Source of the DNA: an uncultured Alphaproteobacteria bacterium
GTDB taxonomy: Bacteria; Pseudomonadota; Alphaproteobacteria; Puniceispirillales; UBA1172
Assembly (NCBI GenBank): GCA_958431225.1
Contig: OY288107.1
Location: forward strand, 755,953 to 819,952
DNA length: 64,000 nt
Direction: 5' to 3'
The translations under genes were made by a program, and so were the position numbers. The notes under the pieces were generated by a model. That model saw only the letters and a list, made by a program, of their open reading frames with translations. It had not been told where the DNA came from and searched no databases. Shown in pieces: positions 35,128 to 44,232 of the stretch (positions are counted from its first letter, which is position 1; each line of letters starts with the position of its first letter).

Positions 35128-36237
35128 ATGAAAACCCGTGCCGCCGTAGCCCTAGAGGCAGGCAAACCCCTAGAAATCATGGAAGTAGACCTAGCCCCGC
35201 CCCAACAAGGCGAAGTGCTAGTAGAAATCAAAGCCACCGGCATCTGCCACACCGATGAATTCACCCTATCCGGCGCCGACCCCGAAGGCCTATTCCCCTC
35301 CATATTAGGACACGAAGGGGCAGGCGTAGTAGTAGAAGTCGGCAAAGGCGTCAAGTCCCTAAATATAGGCGACCACGTCATCCCGCTTTACACCCCCGAA
35401 TGTAGAGAATGCGATTACTGCCTCCACCCAAAAACAAATTTATGCCAAGCCATCCGCACCACCCAAGGACAAGGCGTCATGCCCGACGGCACCTCACGCT
35501 TTTCGCTGAACGGCAGGTCGCTATATCATTATATGGGCACCTCCACTTTCGCCAACCACACAGTGCTCCCCGAAATCGCCTGCGCCAAAATAGACAAAAA
35601 CGCCCCCTTTGATAAAGTCTGCTACATAGGCTGCGGCGTCACCACCGGCATAGGTGCGGTCATCAACACAGCAAAAGCAGAAGCAGGTTGCAACGCCGTA
35701 GTGTTCGGGCTAGGGGGCATAGGGTTGAATGTCATCCAAGGGCTAAGGCTAATCGGTGCGAATATGATCGTAGGCGTAGACCTAAACCCCGCGAAAGAAC
35801 AATGGGGCAGAGATTTCGGCATGACGCATTTCGTCAATCCAAAAAAAATAAAGGGCGACCTAACCGCACATTTGATAGAACTAACCAAAGGCGGTGCCGA
35901 TTACAGTTTTGAATGTATAGGCAACACCGAAATCATGCGCACAGCCCTAGAATGCAGTCACAAAGGCTGGGGCGAATCGATCATCATAGGCGTAGCCGGC
36001 GCCGGAAAAGAAATCAGCACCCGCCCATTTCAGTTGGTGACCGGCCGCAGCTGGCGCGGCACAGCCTTCGGCGGCGCCAGAGGCCGCAGCGACGTACCAA
36101 AAATAGTCGATTGGTACATGGGAGGCAAAATAAAAATAGACCCAATGATAACCCACACCATGCCCTTAGAGGACATAAACAAAGCCTTTGAGCTCATGCG
36201 CGCGAACAAAAGCATCCGTTCGGTGGTGGTGTTTTAG
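35128..36237 (+). CDS. adhC: S-(hydroxymethyl)glutathione dehydrogenase / class III alcohol dehydrogenase
   Basis: This 369-residue zinc alcohol dehydrogenase of class III has the catalytic zinc site in ATGICHTDEFTLSG and GHEGAGVV, the structural zinc Cys cluster ECRECDYCLHPKTNLC, and the NAD motif VVFGLGGIGLNVIQGLRLIG near 190-209. It oxidises S-hydroxymethylglutathione formed from formaldehyde. AAGGAGG precedes the ATG. The last codons (KSIRSVVVF) lie inside a 31-bp sequence that recurs at 38072. The partner fghA lies 3.8 kb downstream beyond a defence-type island, which probably split an older adhC-fghA pair. Confidence 0.95.
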   Translation: MKTRAAVALEAGKPLEIMEVDLAPPQQGEVLVEIKATGICHTDEFTLSGADPEGLFPSILGHEGAGVVVEVGKGVKSLNIGDHVIPLYTPECRECDYCLHPKTNLCQAIRTTQGQGVMPDGTSRFSLNGRSLYHYMGTSTFANHTVLPEIACAKIDKNAPFDKVCYIGCGVTTGIGAVINTAKAEAGCNAVVFGLGGIGLNVIQGLRLIGANMIVGVDLNPAKEQWGRDFGMTHFVNPKKIKGDLTAHLIELTKGGADYSFECIGNTEIMRTALECSHKGWGESIIIGVAGAGKEISTRPFQLVTGRSWRGTAFGGARGRSDVPKIVDWYMGGKIKIDPMITHTMPLEDINKAFELMRANKSIRSVVVF

Positions 36238-36239
36238 GG
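36209..36239 (+). repeat. 31-bp direct repeat, left copy (3' end of adhC)
   Basis: The segment starting AAAGCATCCGTTCGG and ending TTTTAGGG is identical to 38072-38102. It holds the last codons and stop of adhC. With one mismatch the match extends 5 bases further to the left. The two copies bracket exactly the restriction-modification pair. Confidence 0.9.
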
Positions 36240-36269
36240 AAAAAATACTACATTTTGTGTCATTTTTTG

Positions 36270-36298
36270 TTGAATCTGACAAAAAACCACAATATACT
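36270..36298 (+). promoter_or_regulatory. Sigma70-type promoter of the restriction-modification operon
   Basis: TTGAAT and TATACT are separated by exactly 17 bases, 25 bases before the methyltransferase start. It lies in an AT-rich stretch just inside the left 31-bp repeat. No C-box-like symmetric operator was recognised. Confidence 0.6.
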
Positions 36299-36322
36299 GA
36301 AGGATAACGAAAGGGTATTGGG

Positions 36323-37273
36323 ATGAATGATGCTACGCCGATATTTGACATTATCCCGCCACTGTCAAAACAGGGTTTTTTGAGCGCTCTGCGTTCTGAT
36401 GGCAAATATAAATATGCGCGCTATAATGGGCTTCCCTTGCGCTATGCCGGGGGCAAAAGCCTCGCCGTTGGGCATATCATTGAACATATTCCCGACAATA
36501 TAACCCATCTTGTCTCGCCTTTTTTTGGCGGCGGTTCGGTGGAAATTGCGTGCGTTCGTGAACTCGGCATAAAGGTCAAAGGCTACGATCTTTTTGATAT
36601 TCTCACCAACTATTGGCAGGTGCAAATCGCCCAGCCAAAAAAACTAGCCGCGCGCATTGAGGAATGGGTACCAACCGATGAAGTATACCGTGCCGTCAAA
36701 GCGCGCCTAAAACAACATTGGACGAACGAAGCCCTTATTGATGACAAGCTAGAATTGGCGGCACATTATTGGTTCAACCACAACCTATCCTATGGACCGG
36801 GCTTTTTGGGCTGGATGTCCAAAATTTATCAGGACGAAAACCGCACCAAACGGCTCATTGATAAGGTGCGGCATTTTGAAATCACCGGGCTTAGCGTTGC
36901 CAGCGGACGTTTTGAAAAAACCATCCCCCGCCATAGCACTGATTTTCTCTATTGCGACCCGCCCTATTATTTGGATGCGGATAGCAAAATGTTTCGGGGC
37001 ATCTATCCGCAACGCAATTTCCCCATTCATCATAACGGCTTTGACCACGCCAAACTACGCGACTTGCTAAAAGCGCATCAAGGCGGTTGGGTGCTGTCGT
37101 ATAATGATTGTTCAACGATTCGAGAGTGGTATGCGGATTTTGATATCGTTGATGTTGCGTGGCAATACACCATGGGGCAAGGCGAAACCCGCATCGGCAA
37201 AAATCGCGTTGAAAACGGCTCCAAACACCATGTAAAGCAATCTCATGAACTCTTAATAGTGAGGCATCCGTAA
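36323..37273 (+). CDS. Type II N6-adenine DNA methyltransferase, D12 class (Dam/DpnM-like)
   Basis: This 316-residue enzyme has the S-adenosylmethionine motif FFGGGSVEIAC near residues 67-77, the N-terminal LRYAGGKSL near 39-47 and the catalytic DPPYY near 212-216 (NPPY/DPPY class). This motif order is that of alpha-class, D12-family enzymes. It would methylate adenine in a target shared with the nuclease encoded directly downstream (start codon right after its stop). The target sequence cannot be read from the protein. Lower GC than the flanking genes and the bracketing 31-bp repeats point to transfer. Confidence 0.9.
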   Translation: MNDATPIFDIIPPLSKQGFLSALRSDGKYKYARYNGLPLRYAGGKSLAVGHIIEHIPDNITHLVSPFFGGGSVEIACVRELGIKVKGYDLFDILTNYWQVQIAQPKKLAARIEEWVPTDEVYRAVKARLKQHWTNEALIDDKLELAAHYWFNHNLSYGPGFLGWMSKIYQDENRTKRLIDKVRHFEITGLSVASGRFEKTIPRHSTDFLYCDPPYYLDADSKMFRGIYPQRNFPIHHNGFDHAKLRDLLKAHQGGWVLSYNDCSTIREWYADFDIVDVAWQYTMGQGETRIGKNRVENGSKHHVKQSHELLIVRHP

Positions 37274-38056
37274 ATGGCAAAACGAGCAATGGACAGCAAA
37301 ACCGCAAGCCTAAAAAAAACAAGCGGTCATAAAAATGAGGAACATTTTGCCGATGCCATAGGCGGGCGGATTCAGGCGGGTGCGCACACGGATAAAAAGG
37401 ATGTCATTGATAAGCAAGATAGGGCGCACTCAGTAAAAGCCGGAACGTGGTGGCAGATATTCCTTTACGGCGAGGAACGCCTAAAAACCAACAGTATTTT
37501 TCAAGGCATGGGCAATGTAGCCAATATCATGCTGGATTGCCTCAACGCCTACCCGCCAAGTTTCGCCGAATATCAAAAAAACAAAAAAGCCGCCAAACAA
37601 GGCTTGCGCCCACATATGCGCGCCCTACTAGCCGAATTACAAAAACCCAACATCTTGAGGGCGTTTCTTGATAAGGCATTATTTGATGGCGGCAAAGCTG
37701 ACTTCCTGTCAATTTATCCCAGCGCGGCAAATGACCCAAAAAACAAAAAACATTTCCATATTTTTCACAAAGATGAAGTCATCAACGCCCTACAAAATGA
37801 TGTAACCCTCGCCAATTCAAAGGCAAGAAACGAAAACGAGACATCCGAACAAAAAATTGTCCTCAAATCTAAATGCGTCGGCAAACAAATAGGCGAAATA
37901 GAAGACCGCCACGACAGCCAGCAACATTATAGAGAAATGAAATTCCGACTAAACGCCCCAGCAATGATGAAAATTCTACAAAGCAACATAAATACATCGG
38001 CATCATTTAAGCCAAATGTAACTGTCTACGGGAAAGCAACACGCTTGATGAAATAG
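37274..38056 (+). CDS. Probable type II restriction endonuclease
   Basis: This 260-residue protein follows the methyltransferase with no gap. An N-terminal block, HKNEEHFADAIGG (19-31), then KKDVIDKQDRAHSVKAG (41-57), places Glu, Asp and a Ser-x-Lys in the spacing of a PD-(D/E)xK nuclease core, and WWQIFLYGEERL follows. This layout recalls type II enzymes of the HpaII/NgoPII-like size class, but I cannot assign a family or target. The function call rests on gene order plus this motif. Composition is AT-richer than the core genome. Confidence 0.7.
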   Translation: MAKRAMDSKTASLKKTSGHKNEEHFADAIGGRIQAGAHTDKKDVIDKQDRAHSVKAGTWWQIFLYGEERLKTNSIFQGMGNVANIMLDCLNAYPPSFAEYQKNKKAAKQGLRPHMRALLAELQKPNILRAFLDKALFDGGKADFLSIYPSAANDPKNKKHFHIFHKDEVINALQNDVTLANSKARNENETSEQKIVLKSKCVGKQIGEIEDRHDSQQHYREMKFRLNAPAMMKILQSNINTSASFKPNVTVYGKATRLMK

Positions 38057-38071
38057 GCAAATCGCCGAACG

Positions 38072-38102
38072 AAAGCATCCGTTCGGTGGTGGTGTTTTAG
38101 GG
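38072..38102 (+). repeat. 31-bp direct repeat, right copy
   Basis: Exact duplicate of the adhC 3' end at 36209-36239, located 15 bases after the restriction gene. The sequence after it (GGGTAAAAAATT) probably represents the original DNA downstream of adhC before the insertion. Confidence 0.9.
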
Positions 38103-38136
38103 GGGTAAAAAATTTGCTTGATTTTGGTTTTAGGCT

Positions 38137-38152
38137 ACCATAATGTTATGGT
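38137..38152. promoter_or_regulatory. Inverted repeat, possible operator before the membrane/DGQHR pair
   Basis: ACCATAA and TTATGGT are separated by TG, a 16-base near-perfect palindrome, 32 bases before the start at 38185. Weak promoter-like sequence (TTGATT, then CATAAT) overlaps it. A regulator binding site is possible but unproven. Confidence 0.35.
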
Positions 38153-38184
38153 TATGTGGAATGCATCAATGATGGCGGTCTGCA

Positions 38185-38724
38185 ATGCAAAAGAACAGAT
38201 TTAAAAATGCTAACAAAGCACTTAGGGAGCAAATACCCCTAGGGCTTCTTATGCTCTTTTTTATGTTTATATTTCAATTTATAGCATTATGGGTGGCGGG
38301 ATATTATAATCCGCTCAATATATCATGGAGTTGGGCGCTCCCGATATTCTGGCTCACTTGTATCAATTTATTGATATATCAAGCAGTAAATCATCTGAGT
38401 ACGTCTTTTACACTATTGAGCGACCAGCAATCATTTTTTGGTCGATACATGCCTATCACTCTTATAATCCTGCTTATCGCATGCTTCTTGCTTCAAAGTT
38501 GTAACTTTCAAACTTCGGCAAAATTTAATGATATTTTAGCAAAAAACCACGGAAGTTTAGATAAGATTGACTTGATGTGGATGCCAGCAATTGCTACTGG
38601 TGTGCTATATTTACTTTCACTTGCTACCACATATGCTTTCCCAGAAAAAGAAACACTTCCACTGAATATGTCGGAAAACAAAGAGATTGACGAACAAATA
38701 GACAAAGTGAACGAGGAATTGTAA
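38185..38724 (+). CDS. Four-helix membrane protein of unknown function, partner of DGQHR protein
   Basis: This 179-residue protein shows four hydrophobic segments: about residues 18-40 (LGLLMLFFMFIFQFIALWV), 48-66, 90-107 and 131-152. The C-terminal tail is acidic and ends DEQIDKVNEEL. It matches no family I know. The ATG has no strong ribosome binding site. It ends 2 bases before the start of the DGQHR gene, so the two probably form one unit. Its AT-rich composition and place in the island between adhC and fghA suggest acquisition by transfer. Confidence 0.6.
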   Translation: MQKNRFKNANKALREQIPLGLLMLFFMFIFQFIALWVAGYYNPLNISWSWALPIFWLTCINLLIYQAVNHLSTSFTLLSDQQSFFGRYMPITLIILLIACFLLQSCNFQTSAKFNDILAKNHGSLDKIDLMWMPAIATGVLYLLSLATTYAFPEKETLPLNMSENKEIDEQIDKVNEEL

Positions 38725-38726
38725 TC

Positions 38727-39980
38727 ATGAATGACCAAATTACTTCAGAAATAGCCACAAACTTAGCAAAAGGCGAGGATGAAAAAAGCCTTCGCTTAAA
38801 TGTCATACAGGTTGAACAGCCAATTGGTGTGTTTTTTATTACTTCTATGGATTATAAAGAATTACTAAAAATATGTGATTTTGATATTAGAAAAAAAATA
38901 GAAGGCGCAACTATTGAAGAATATATTGGAGTGCAGAGATCTCTCGACAATAGCAGAGTCACCGAAATTAGCGAATTTGTTAAATTACCCGACGCTTCTT
39001 TTCCAACATCAATTATCATTGCCATTGATGAGCCTTATGTCACTGTTGATGACAAAGAATCTAGCATGATAATAAGCAATAAACCGAAAGACCATGAAAA
39101 CGACGATCCTAAAGCATTTCGGTCGCTTGCGCGCATTCTTGACGGTCAACACCGTTTGAAAGGATTGGAAGTAAGCAAAGTCAAAAATTTTCAGGTCAAT
39201 GTGACTATTTTTACAGGCATGGATCTATCTGACCAAGCGATGATCTTTGCTAATGTCAATTTGAGCCAGACTAAAGTCAATAGAAGCCTTGCTTATGATT
39301 TGCAAGATTACAGCAAATATAAAAGCCCTATTCGCTCAGCTCATAGAATCACTGTGATACTGAATAAAGCTGAAGACAGCCCCTTCCAAAAAAAGATAAA
39401 ACGCTTGGGAATCAAAACCCCCGGTGTGCAGGGCGAAACCTTAACGCAAGCTGCCGTAGTTGAAGCCCTCCTTGCTCATATCACACATAAAAATAGGCTT
39501 ATGGAAGATATCGCCGCTGGCAAAGATGTCGGTGTAGGTAAAAGAGAATCTCTTTTTGGTGCTAAAGTTAAATTTTCTACCTATGAAGACGATGAAGAAA
39601 ATTTTGTTTTGAGAAAGTTTTTCATAGATGAACGTGAAACAGATATAGCGATTCTGATTATCCGCTATTTCAGAGCCGTCAAAGCACGATGGAATCATGT
39701 TTGGGAAAAAACCGAATCTGGCTGGGTATTACACAAAACAAATGGTTTTATGGCTTTCATGCAATTCTTCAAATTTGCCTATAAGCATCTCGCCAAGCCC
39801 CCGAATGGCATGATCGAACAGGATGTTTTTAACGAATTCTTTGAAAAATTGGAAATACCTGATGAAACATTCCAAGTAAATCAAGCCTTACCCGGTGCTG
39901 GTGGACAACGCTTTATTTTTAATGCCTTGCTTGATGCTTCTGGCTTAAATGAAAAAAATGTGCGTTGGGATAAAAAATAA
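38727..39980 (+). CDS. DGQHR-domain protein (DndB-like)
   Basis: This 417-residue protein contains the diagnostic motif ARILDGQHRLKGL, with DGQHR at residues 139-143, followed by IFANVNLSQTKVNRSLAYDL, as in DndB and related DGQHR proteins. DndB-type proteins regulate phosphorothioate DNA modification, and other DGQHR proteins occur alone or in mobile defence modules. No dndC, dndD or dpd genes are near. The only obvious partner is the four-helix membrane protein 2 bases upstream. AT-rich. A defence or DNA-binding role is inferred from family and location only. Confidence 0.8.
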   Translation: MNDQITSEIATNLAKGEDEKSLRLNVIQVEQPIGVFFITSMDYKELLKICDFDIRKKIEGATIEEYIGVQRSLDNSRVTEISEFVKLPDASFPTSIIIAIDEPYVTVDDKESSMIISNKPKDHENDDPKAFRSLARILDGQHRLKGLEVSKVKNFQVNVTIFTGMDLSDQAMIFANVNLSQTKVNRSLAYDLQDYSKYKSPIRSAHRITVILNKAEDSPFQKKIKRLGIKTPGVQGETLTQAAVVEALLAHITHKNRLMEDIAAGKDVGVGKRESLFGAKVKFSTYEDDEENFVLRKFFIDERETDIAILIIRYFRAVKARWNHVWEKTESGWVLHKTNGFMAFMQFFKFAYKHLAKPPNGMIEQDVFNEFFEKLEIPDETFQVNQALPGAGGQRFIFNALLDASGLNEKNVRWDKK

Positions 39981-40006
39981 CCCAACAGAACAACGGAACA
40001 CCCCCC

Positions 40007-40834
40007 ATGCAAATCATAGCTGAATCAAAACTTTTCGCTGGCACGCATCAACACATCCGCCACCATAGCCCGGCGACCCAATGCCCGATGGAATGTGCGG
40101 TTTTTATCCCGCACGGAAATGCGCCTGATGCTTGTCTTATTTTCCTCTCGGGTTTAACCTCAACTTGGGAGAACGCCACGACCAAGGCGGGGGCGCAGAT
40201 TCATGCGGCGCGGGCGAATATGGCGCTGATTTTTCCTGATACTTCGCCGCGCGGGGACGGCGTCCCCGATGCCGAACAATTTTGGCTCGGGCAAGGCGCT
40301 GGGTTTTATGTTGATGCCACCGAACCGCCTTGGGCGCCGCATTTTTCTATGGAATCTTACATCACCCGCGACCTGCCGGTGCTCTTTGCCGAAGCCATCG
40401 GCAAGCCTCTGCCGCCATTGGGGATTATGGGCTATTCTATGGGCGGGCATGGCGCGCTGACTTTGGCGATGAAGCACCCGGCGCAATTCGCCTCGCTTTC
40501 CGCCATGTCGCCGATTTCTTCCGTAACCCAAAGCGCATGGGGACAACAAGCCCTCACCACCTATCTGGGCAAAAATTCAAAAAACCACGAAACCCATGAC
40601 GCCACTTTACTCATGGCAAGCCGAGGCTGGCATAGCGACATTTTGATAGACCAAGGACTAGAAGATGAATTTTTAGACGAACATCTAAAACCGCACCTCC
40701 TCGCCGAAGCCGCCGCGCGCGCCAACATCCCGCTAACGCTCCGCCAACACGAAGGCTACGACCATTCGTATTATTTCGCCGCCAGTTTCATCGCCGGCCA
40801 CATAGACTGGCACGCCAAACGCCTAAAAGCATGA
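40007..40834 (+). CDS. fghA: S-formylglutathione hydrolase
   Basis: This 275-residue esterase-D-type alpha/beta hydrolase has the nucleophile motif [18 protein letters not shown] near residues 142-159, [19 protein letters not shown] with the oxyanion region, [13 protein letters not shown], and a catalytic His in [14 protein letters not shown]. It hydrolyses S-formylglutathione to formate and glutathione, the second step after AdhC. Its stop overlaps the GMC dehydrogenase start as ATGA. Confidence 0.94.
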   Translation: MQIIAESKLFAGTHQHIRHHSPATQCPMECAVFIPHGNAPDACLIFLSGLTSTWENATTKAGAQIHAARANMALIFPDTSPRGDGVPDAEQFWLGQGAGFYVDATEPPWAPHFSMESYITRDLPVLFAEAIGKPLPPLGIMGYSMGGHGALTLAMKHPAQFASLSAMSPISSVTQSAWGQQALTTYLGKNSKNHETHDATLLMASRGWHSDILIDQGLEDEFLDEHLKPHLLAEAAARANIPLTLRQHEGYDHSYYFAASFIAGHIDWHAKRLKA

Positions 40835-42516
40835 GCACAAACCCCCGCGCCATCCCCCCTGCCGATTACATCATCATCGGCGCCGGCTCGGCAGGTTGCG
40901 CCATCGCCGCCCGCCTCGGCGCGCATGGCGAACACTCAATATTAGTCTTAGAATATGGCGGCGCCGACGCCTCGCCCTTTATCCAAATGCCCGCCGCGCT
41001 TTCCATGCCGATGCGGATGCACCGCTACGATTGGGGCTATCAAAGCGCGCCCGAACCCGCGCTCAACAACCGCATCCTCGCCACCCCCCGCGGCAAAGTC
41101 ATCGGCGGTTCGTCCTCCATCAACGGCATGATTTACGTGCGCGGACACGCCGAAGATTTCAACCACTGGCAAGCCCAAGGCGCAGATGGCTGGGGCTTTG
41201 CCGATGTCCTCCCCTATTTCAAACGCATGGAAAACTGGCACGGGGATGCGGGGGAAGATTCAGGCTTTCGCGGCAAAACCGGACCCTTACACATCACCCA
41301 AACCGCCCGCGACAACCCCCTCCACCACGCCTTCACCGCCGCCGCCATTGAGGCAGGCTACGCCGCCACCGCCGACTATAACGGTTTGCGCCAAGAAGGT
41401 TTTGGTGCCGCCGACCGCACCATCTGGGGCGGCAAAAGATGGTCGGCGGCGGATGCCTATCTCAAACCCGCCATCCGCAAATACGGCGTGCGCCTGATCA
41501 AACACGCCCTCGTGGATCGCATTATTTTTGATAATAAACGCGCCATCGGCGTGATATTTACGCAGGGTCAAAAAACATTTTCCGTGCAGGCAAAATGCGA
41601 AATCATCCTAGCCGCCGGCGCCATCAACAGCCCCACCATCCTCCAACGTTCAGGCATCGGCGACGGTAAAATACTCCAACAAGCCGGGGTAAAAACATTA
41701 TGCGACCGCGCGGGCGTTGGCGCCAATCTACAAGACCATTTAGAAATTTATCTACAAATGCGATGCTTAAAACCCATCACCCTCAACGCGCATTTCGGCA
41801 TATTATCAAAAACGCGCATCGGCTTAAATTGGCTCCTGCGCCGCCAAGGGTTAGGTGCCAGCAACCATTTTGACACACTAGGTTTCATCCGCACCGATAA
41901 AGGCATCGCCTACCCGGATATGCAGTTCCACTTTTTAGCAGCGGCAGTGCGCTATGACGGGCAAGCGGCGGCGGATGGGCATGGCTTCCAACTACATATC
42001 GGGCCCATGCGGTCAAAATCGCGGGGGGCAGTGCAGATTCGCGCACCCGAAAGCACCACCCCACCAAAAATTCAATTCAACTATATGACCCACCCCGATG
42101 ATTGGACGGAATTCCGCCAATGCATCCGCTTGGCGCGCGAAATTTTGCACCAGCCGGCCATGGATGCCTATCGCGGTGCTGAAATTCAACCCGGCGCACA
42201 TATCACCAGCGACGAAGCCCTTGACGCTTTTATCCGCGCCCGCGCCGAAAGCGCCTATCACCCCTGCGGCACCTGCCGCATGGGGCGCACCGATGACCCG
42301 CTAGCCGTGGTGGATAGCGCATGCCGCGTCATCGGCGTTGAGGCTTTGCGCGTTGCCGATAGTTCCATTTTCCCGCGCATCACCAACGGCAATATCAACG
42401 CGCCATCAATCATGGTCGGCGAGAAAGCGGCAGACCATATTTTGGGACACGCGCCCCTAGCCCCTCTAAATTTAGAGCCTCACACACCAAAAAACTGGCA
42501 AAAACGCCAGCGTTAG
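40831..42516 (+). CDS. GMC-family FAD dehydrogenase, choline dehydrogenase-like
   Basis: This 561-residue GMC oxidoreductase has the FAD motif [18 protein letters not shown] (residues 11-28), [20 protein letters not shown] (GMC signature 1, about 87-106), [17 protein letters not shown] (signature 2) and the active-site His pairs in [12 protein letters not shown] and [15 protein letters not shown]. Length and sequence are closest to BetA-like choline dehydrogenases. Related enzymes oxidise other alcohols, including DddA in 3-hydroxypropionate catabolism. Translational coupling to fghA suggests it acts where formaldehyde is released or on a C1-yielding alcohol. The substrate is unproven. Confidence 0.83.
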   Translation: MSTNPRAIPPADYIIIGAGSAGCAIAARLGAHGEHSILVLEYGGADASPFIQMPAALSMPMRMHRYDWGYQSAPEPALNNRILATPRGKVIGGSSSINGMIYVRGHAEDFNHWQAQGADGWGFADVLPYFKRMENWHGDAGEDSGFRGKTGPLHITQTARDNPLHHAFTAAAIEAGYAATADYNGLRQEGFGAADRTIWGGKRWSAADAYLKPAIRKYGVRLIKHALVDRIIFDNKRAIGVIFTQGQKTFSVQAKCEIILAAGAINSPTILQRSGIGDGKILQQAGVKTLCDRAGVGANLQDHLEIYLQMRCLKPITLNAHFGILSKTRIGLNWLLRRQGLGASNHFDTLGFIRTDKGIAYPDMQFHFLAAAVRYDGQAAADGHGFQLHIGPMRSKSRGAVQIRAPESTTPPKIQFNYMTHPDDWTEFRQCIRLAREILHQPAMDAYRGAEIQPGAHITSDEALDAFIRARAESAYHPCGTCRMGRTDDPLAVVDSACRVIGVEALRVADSSIFPRITNGNINAPSIMVGEKAADHILGHAPLAPLNLEPHTPKNWQKRQR

Positions 42517-42623
42517 CCAACGCTAATAACCCAATAGAGGGGTAGATGATGCCATTGTCTAACTTTTCACCTGCAAAAGATTTTGTTATCTGCTAGGGTC
42601 ACAGACTTTGAAAGGAGTTTCAC

Positions 42624-43835
42624 ATGACGAAACAAAACAACAAGTATGTTACCATTCTGGGGCTAGTCATCGCGGCGAGTTTCAGTTTCATCTTAGGTCT
42701 ATCTTTGGCGAATCTATCATTAGCACAAGCCGAGGAGATTGACGACAATGCGCGTCCTGCCCCGCCGTCTATTGGTGCGGATGTGCCTTTGACCTATTTT
42801 GGTCCGGCGCCGTCTGAGGTGCAGAAAGAATTGGTCGGCCCGCACAAATTATTGCGCGCCGGGCGTGTAGACCTAGACGCCGGCACCATCACCCTGCCCT
42901 TATATCAAGGGCGCATGGAAAGTGGCGAAAGCGTTTGGTATATCGTCACCGACACCAATGATAAAGGCAATGCCGATGCGTTGGGGTTAAATTTTTCGCC
43001 GAAATTGACATTTTCCAATGTCGGCAAAGCGGTGCGGCAAGCCCGCCTAGATAAAGATTTCACCCTAGTCTTTGCCAATGGCAAGGTGGATTTCGCCCCG
43101 GAACGCAAGGTAGTCCCCGGGGATGCACCCAATTTCTTCCCGCCTAAAGAAGCGCATCCCGGCTCGGTAGGCGATGCCGATTACTCGCCTTTGGTAAAAA
43201 TCACCAATGCTGGCGGGCATATCTATAACGCCCCGGTGATTGCTTTTGACGTTGATGCGGATGAATTGCAACGCTATTGCCATAAGGAGCCCGACTATAA
43301 GCTGGTGCATGATAAAGTGCTATCCATCTGCCCCGATGAGGCGGAGGTAGTGATTGAACTCACCCCGGGCTTTAGTTTCGCGCGGCCAGTGTTGTATATT
43401 TCCACGGACGCCAATCATCCGGTGCCAGCAACTTTGGAGGGGGCGACTTACACCCCAGCACTGGGCGATATTGTAGTAGGCGGCGATGATAGCCTTTTCA
43501 GCCCCGTTGAGCGTATTTTCGTGATGATCAACGGCATCACCGGCAAGGGCAACCCCCAACGCCAAGGGCTAAACTCGGCAATTTCCGACCACACTTCACC
43601 GCTAAATGTGCTAGGGGGCATCCCAACCATAGCCACCGATTACAGCCCGCTATGGGACGTCAATGCCGGCGAATGGACAAAAGAAGCCATCAATAAAGGT
43701 ATCCGTTCCAGAGTATCCGAAGAATTCCAAATTCTCGGTCTAGTAGAACAAGGCTGGATCACCGGCCCGGGCGGTGCCAAATACGGCTCCACCGGCTTCG
43801 TAGTGAACTGCCCAATAGTCTTCCGCTTCTTGTAG
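42624..43835 (+). CDS. Secreted protein of unknown function
   Basis: This 403-residue protein has a clear signal peptide (hydrophobic ILGLVIAASFSFILGLSLAN, cleavage near SLAQA at residue 36). The mature part is rich in beta-strand-like segments and turns and contains YQGRMESGESVWYIVTDTND, CPDEAEVVIELTPGFSFARP and a Cys near the C-terminus. I recognise no catalytic motif or named domain. AAAGGAG precedes the ATG. It is followed by a GC-rich hairpin (43857-43878) that could stop transcription. Probably periplasmic or surface-exposed. Confidence 0.7.
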   Translation: MTKQNNKYVTILGLVIAASFSFILGLSLANLSLAQAEEIDDNARPAPPSIGADVPLTYFGPAPSEVQKELVGPHKLLRAGRVDLDAGTITLPLYQGRMESGESVWYIVTDTNDKGNADALGLNFSPKLTFSNVGKAVRQARLDKDFTLVFANGKVDFAPERKVVPGDAPNFFPPKEAHPGSVGDADYSPLVKITNAGGHIYNAPVIAFDVDADELQRYCHKEPDYKLVHDKVLSICPDEAEVVIELTPGFSFARPVLYISTDANHPVPATLEGATYTPALGDIVVGGDDSLFSPVERIFVMINGITGKGNPQRQGLNSAISDHTSPLNVLGGIPTIATDYSPLWDVNAGEWTKEAINKGIRSRVSEEFQILGLVEQGWITGPGGAKYGSTGFVVNCPIVFRFL

Positions 43836-43854
43836 GCGAGAGGCACACAAAAAA

Positions 43855-43978
43855 ATGGGGGGCTTAAATTTGCCCCCCATAATTTTTCATAAAAGGGCGC
43901 AGTCAGTTACGGCATAAACCAAAAATTCGCGGCGGGGCGTTCCCCGCTCGGGGGGTATGGGGGGCGAAGCGCCCCCAT
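43855..43978. repeat. Repeat-family element with deleted left half
   Basis: It begins with hairpin GGGGGGCTTAAATTTGCCCCCC and a short AATTTTT tract, then the right unit: GGGCGCAGTCAGTTACGG, CATAAACCAAAAATTCGC, hairpin GCGGGGCGTTCCCCGC, a G-run and GGGGGGCGAAGCGCCCCC. Most of the left unit is missing. It lies between the secreted-protein gene and tRNA-Thr and may act as a terminator for the former. Confidence 0.65.
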
Positions 43979-43994
43979 AAAAATTCAATAAAAA

Positions 43995-44069
<75 letters not shown>

Positions 44070-44126
44070 ATTATGCATACCGACATCTTATAGCATATTA
44101 GACCAAATATCCAAGAATGTTTTTTC

Positions 44127-44212
44127 GCGGGGGATTTCATCCCCCACACCCCCTGACCGCCGAACGCGGCGGGGCGGTTTTTTGGCTTATGCCGTAATGG
44201 GATGTGCTTATT
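44127..44212 (+). repeat. Single unit of the two-hairpin repeat family
   Basis: Hairpin GGGGGATTTCATCCCCC, spacer ACACCCCCTGA, hairpin CCGCCGAACGCGGCGG, then GGCGGTTTTTTGG and CTTATGCCGTAATG. No facing partner was found downstream before the reductase stop at 44233. It could serve as a terminator for the convergent reductase gene. Confidence 0.7.
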
Positions 44213-44232
44213 TTTTTAGTGACTCCAGCATC

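Noticed and set aside
36209..38102. Integrase-type att sites
   Set aside because: The 31-bp repeat lies at a protein-gene end, no integrase or tRNA is involved, and the insert holds only the restriction-modification pair; a target duplication is simpler.
42509..42524. Terminator after the GMC dehydrogenase
   Set aside because: AGCGTT/AACGCT can pair around AGCC, but no T-run follows and it overlaps the stop codon.
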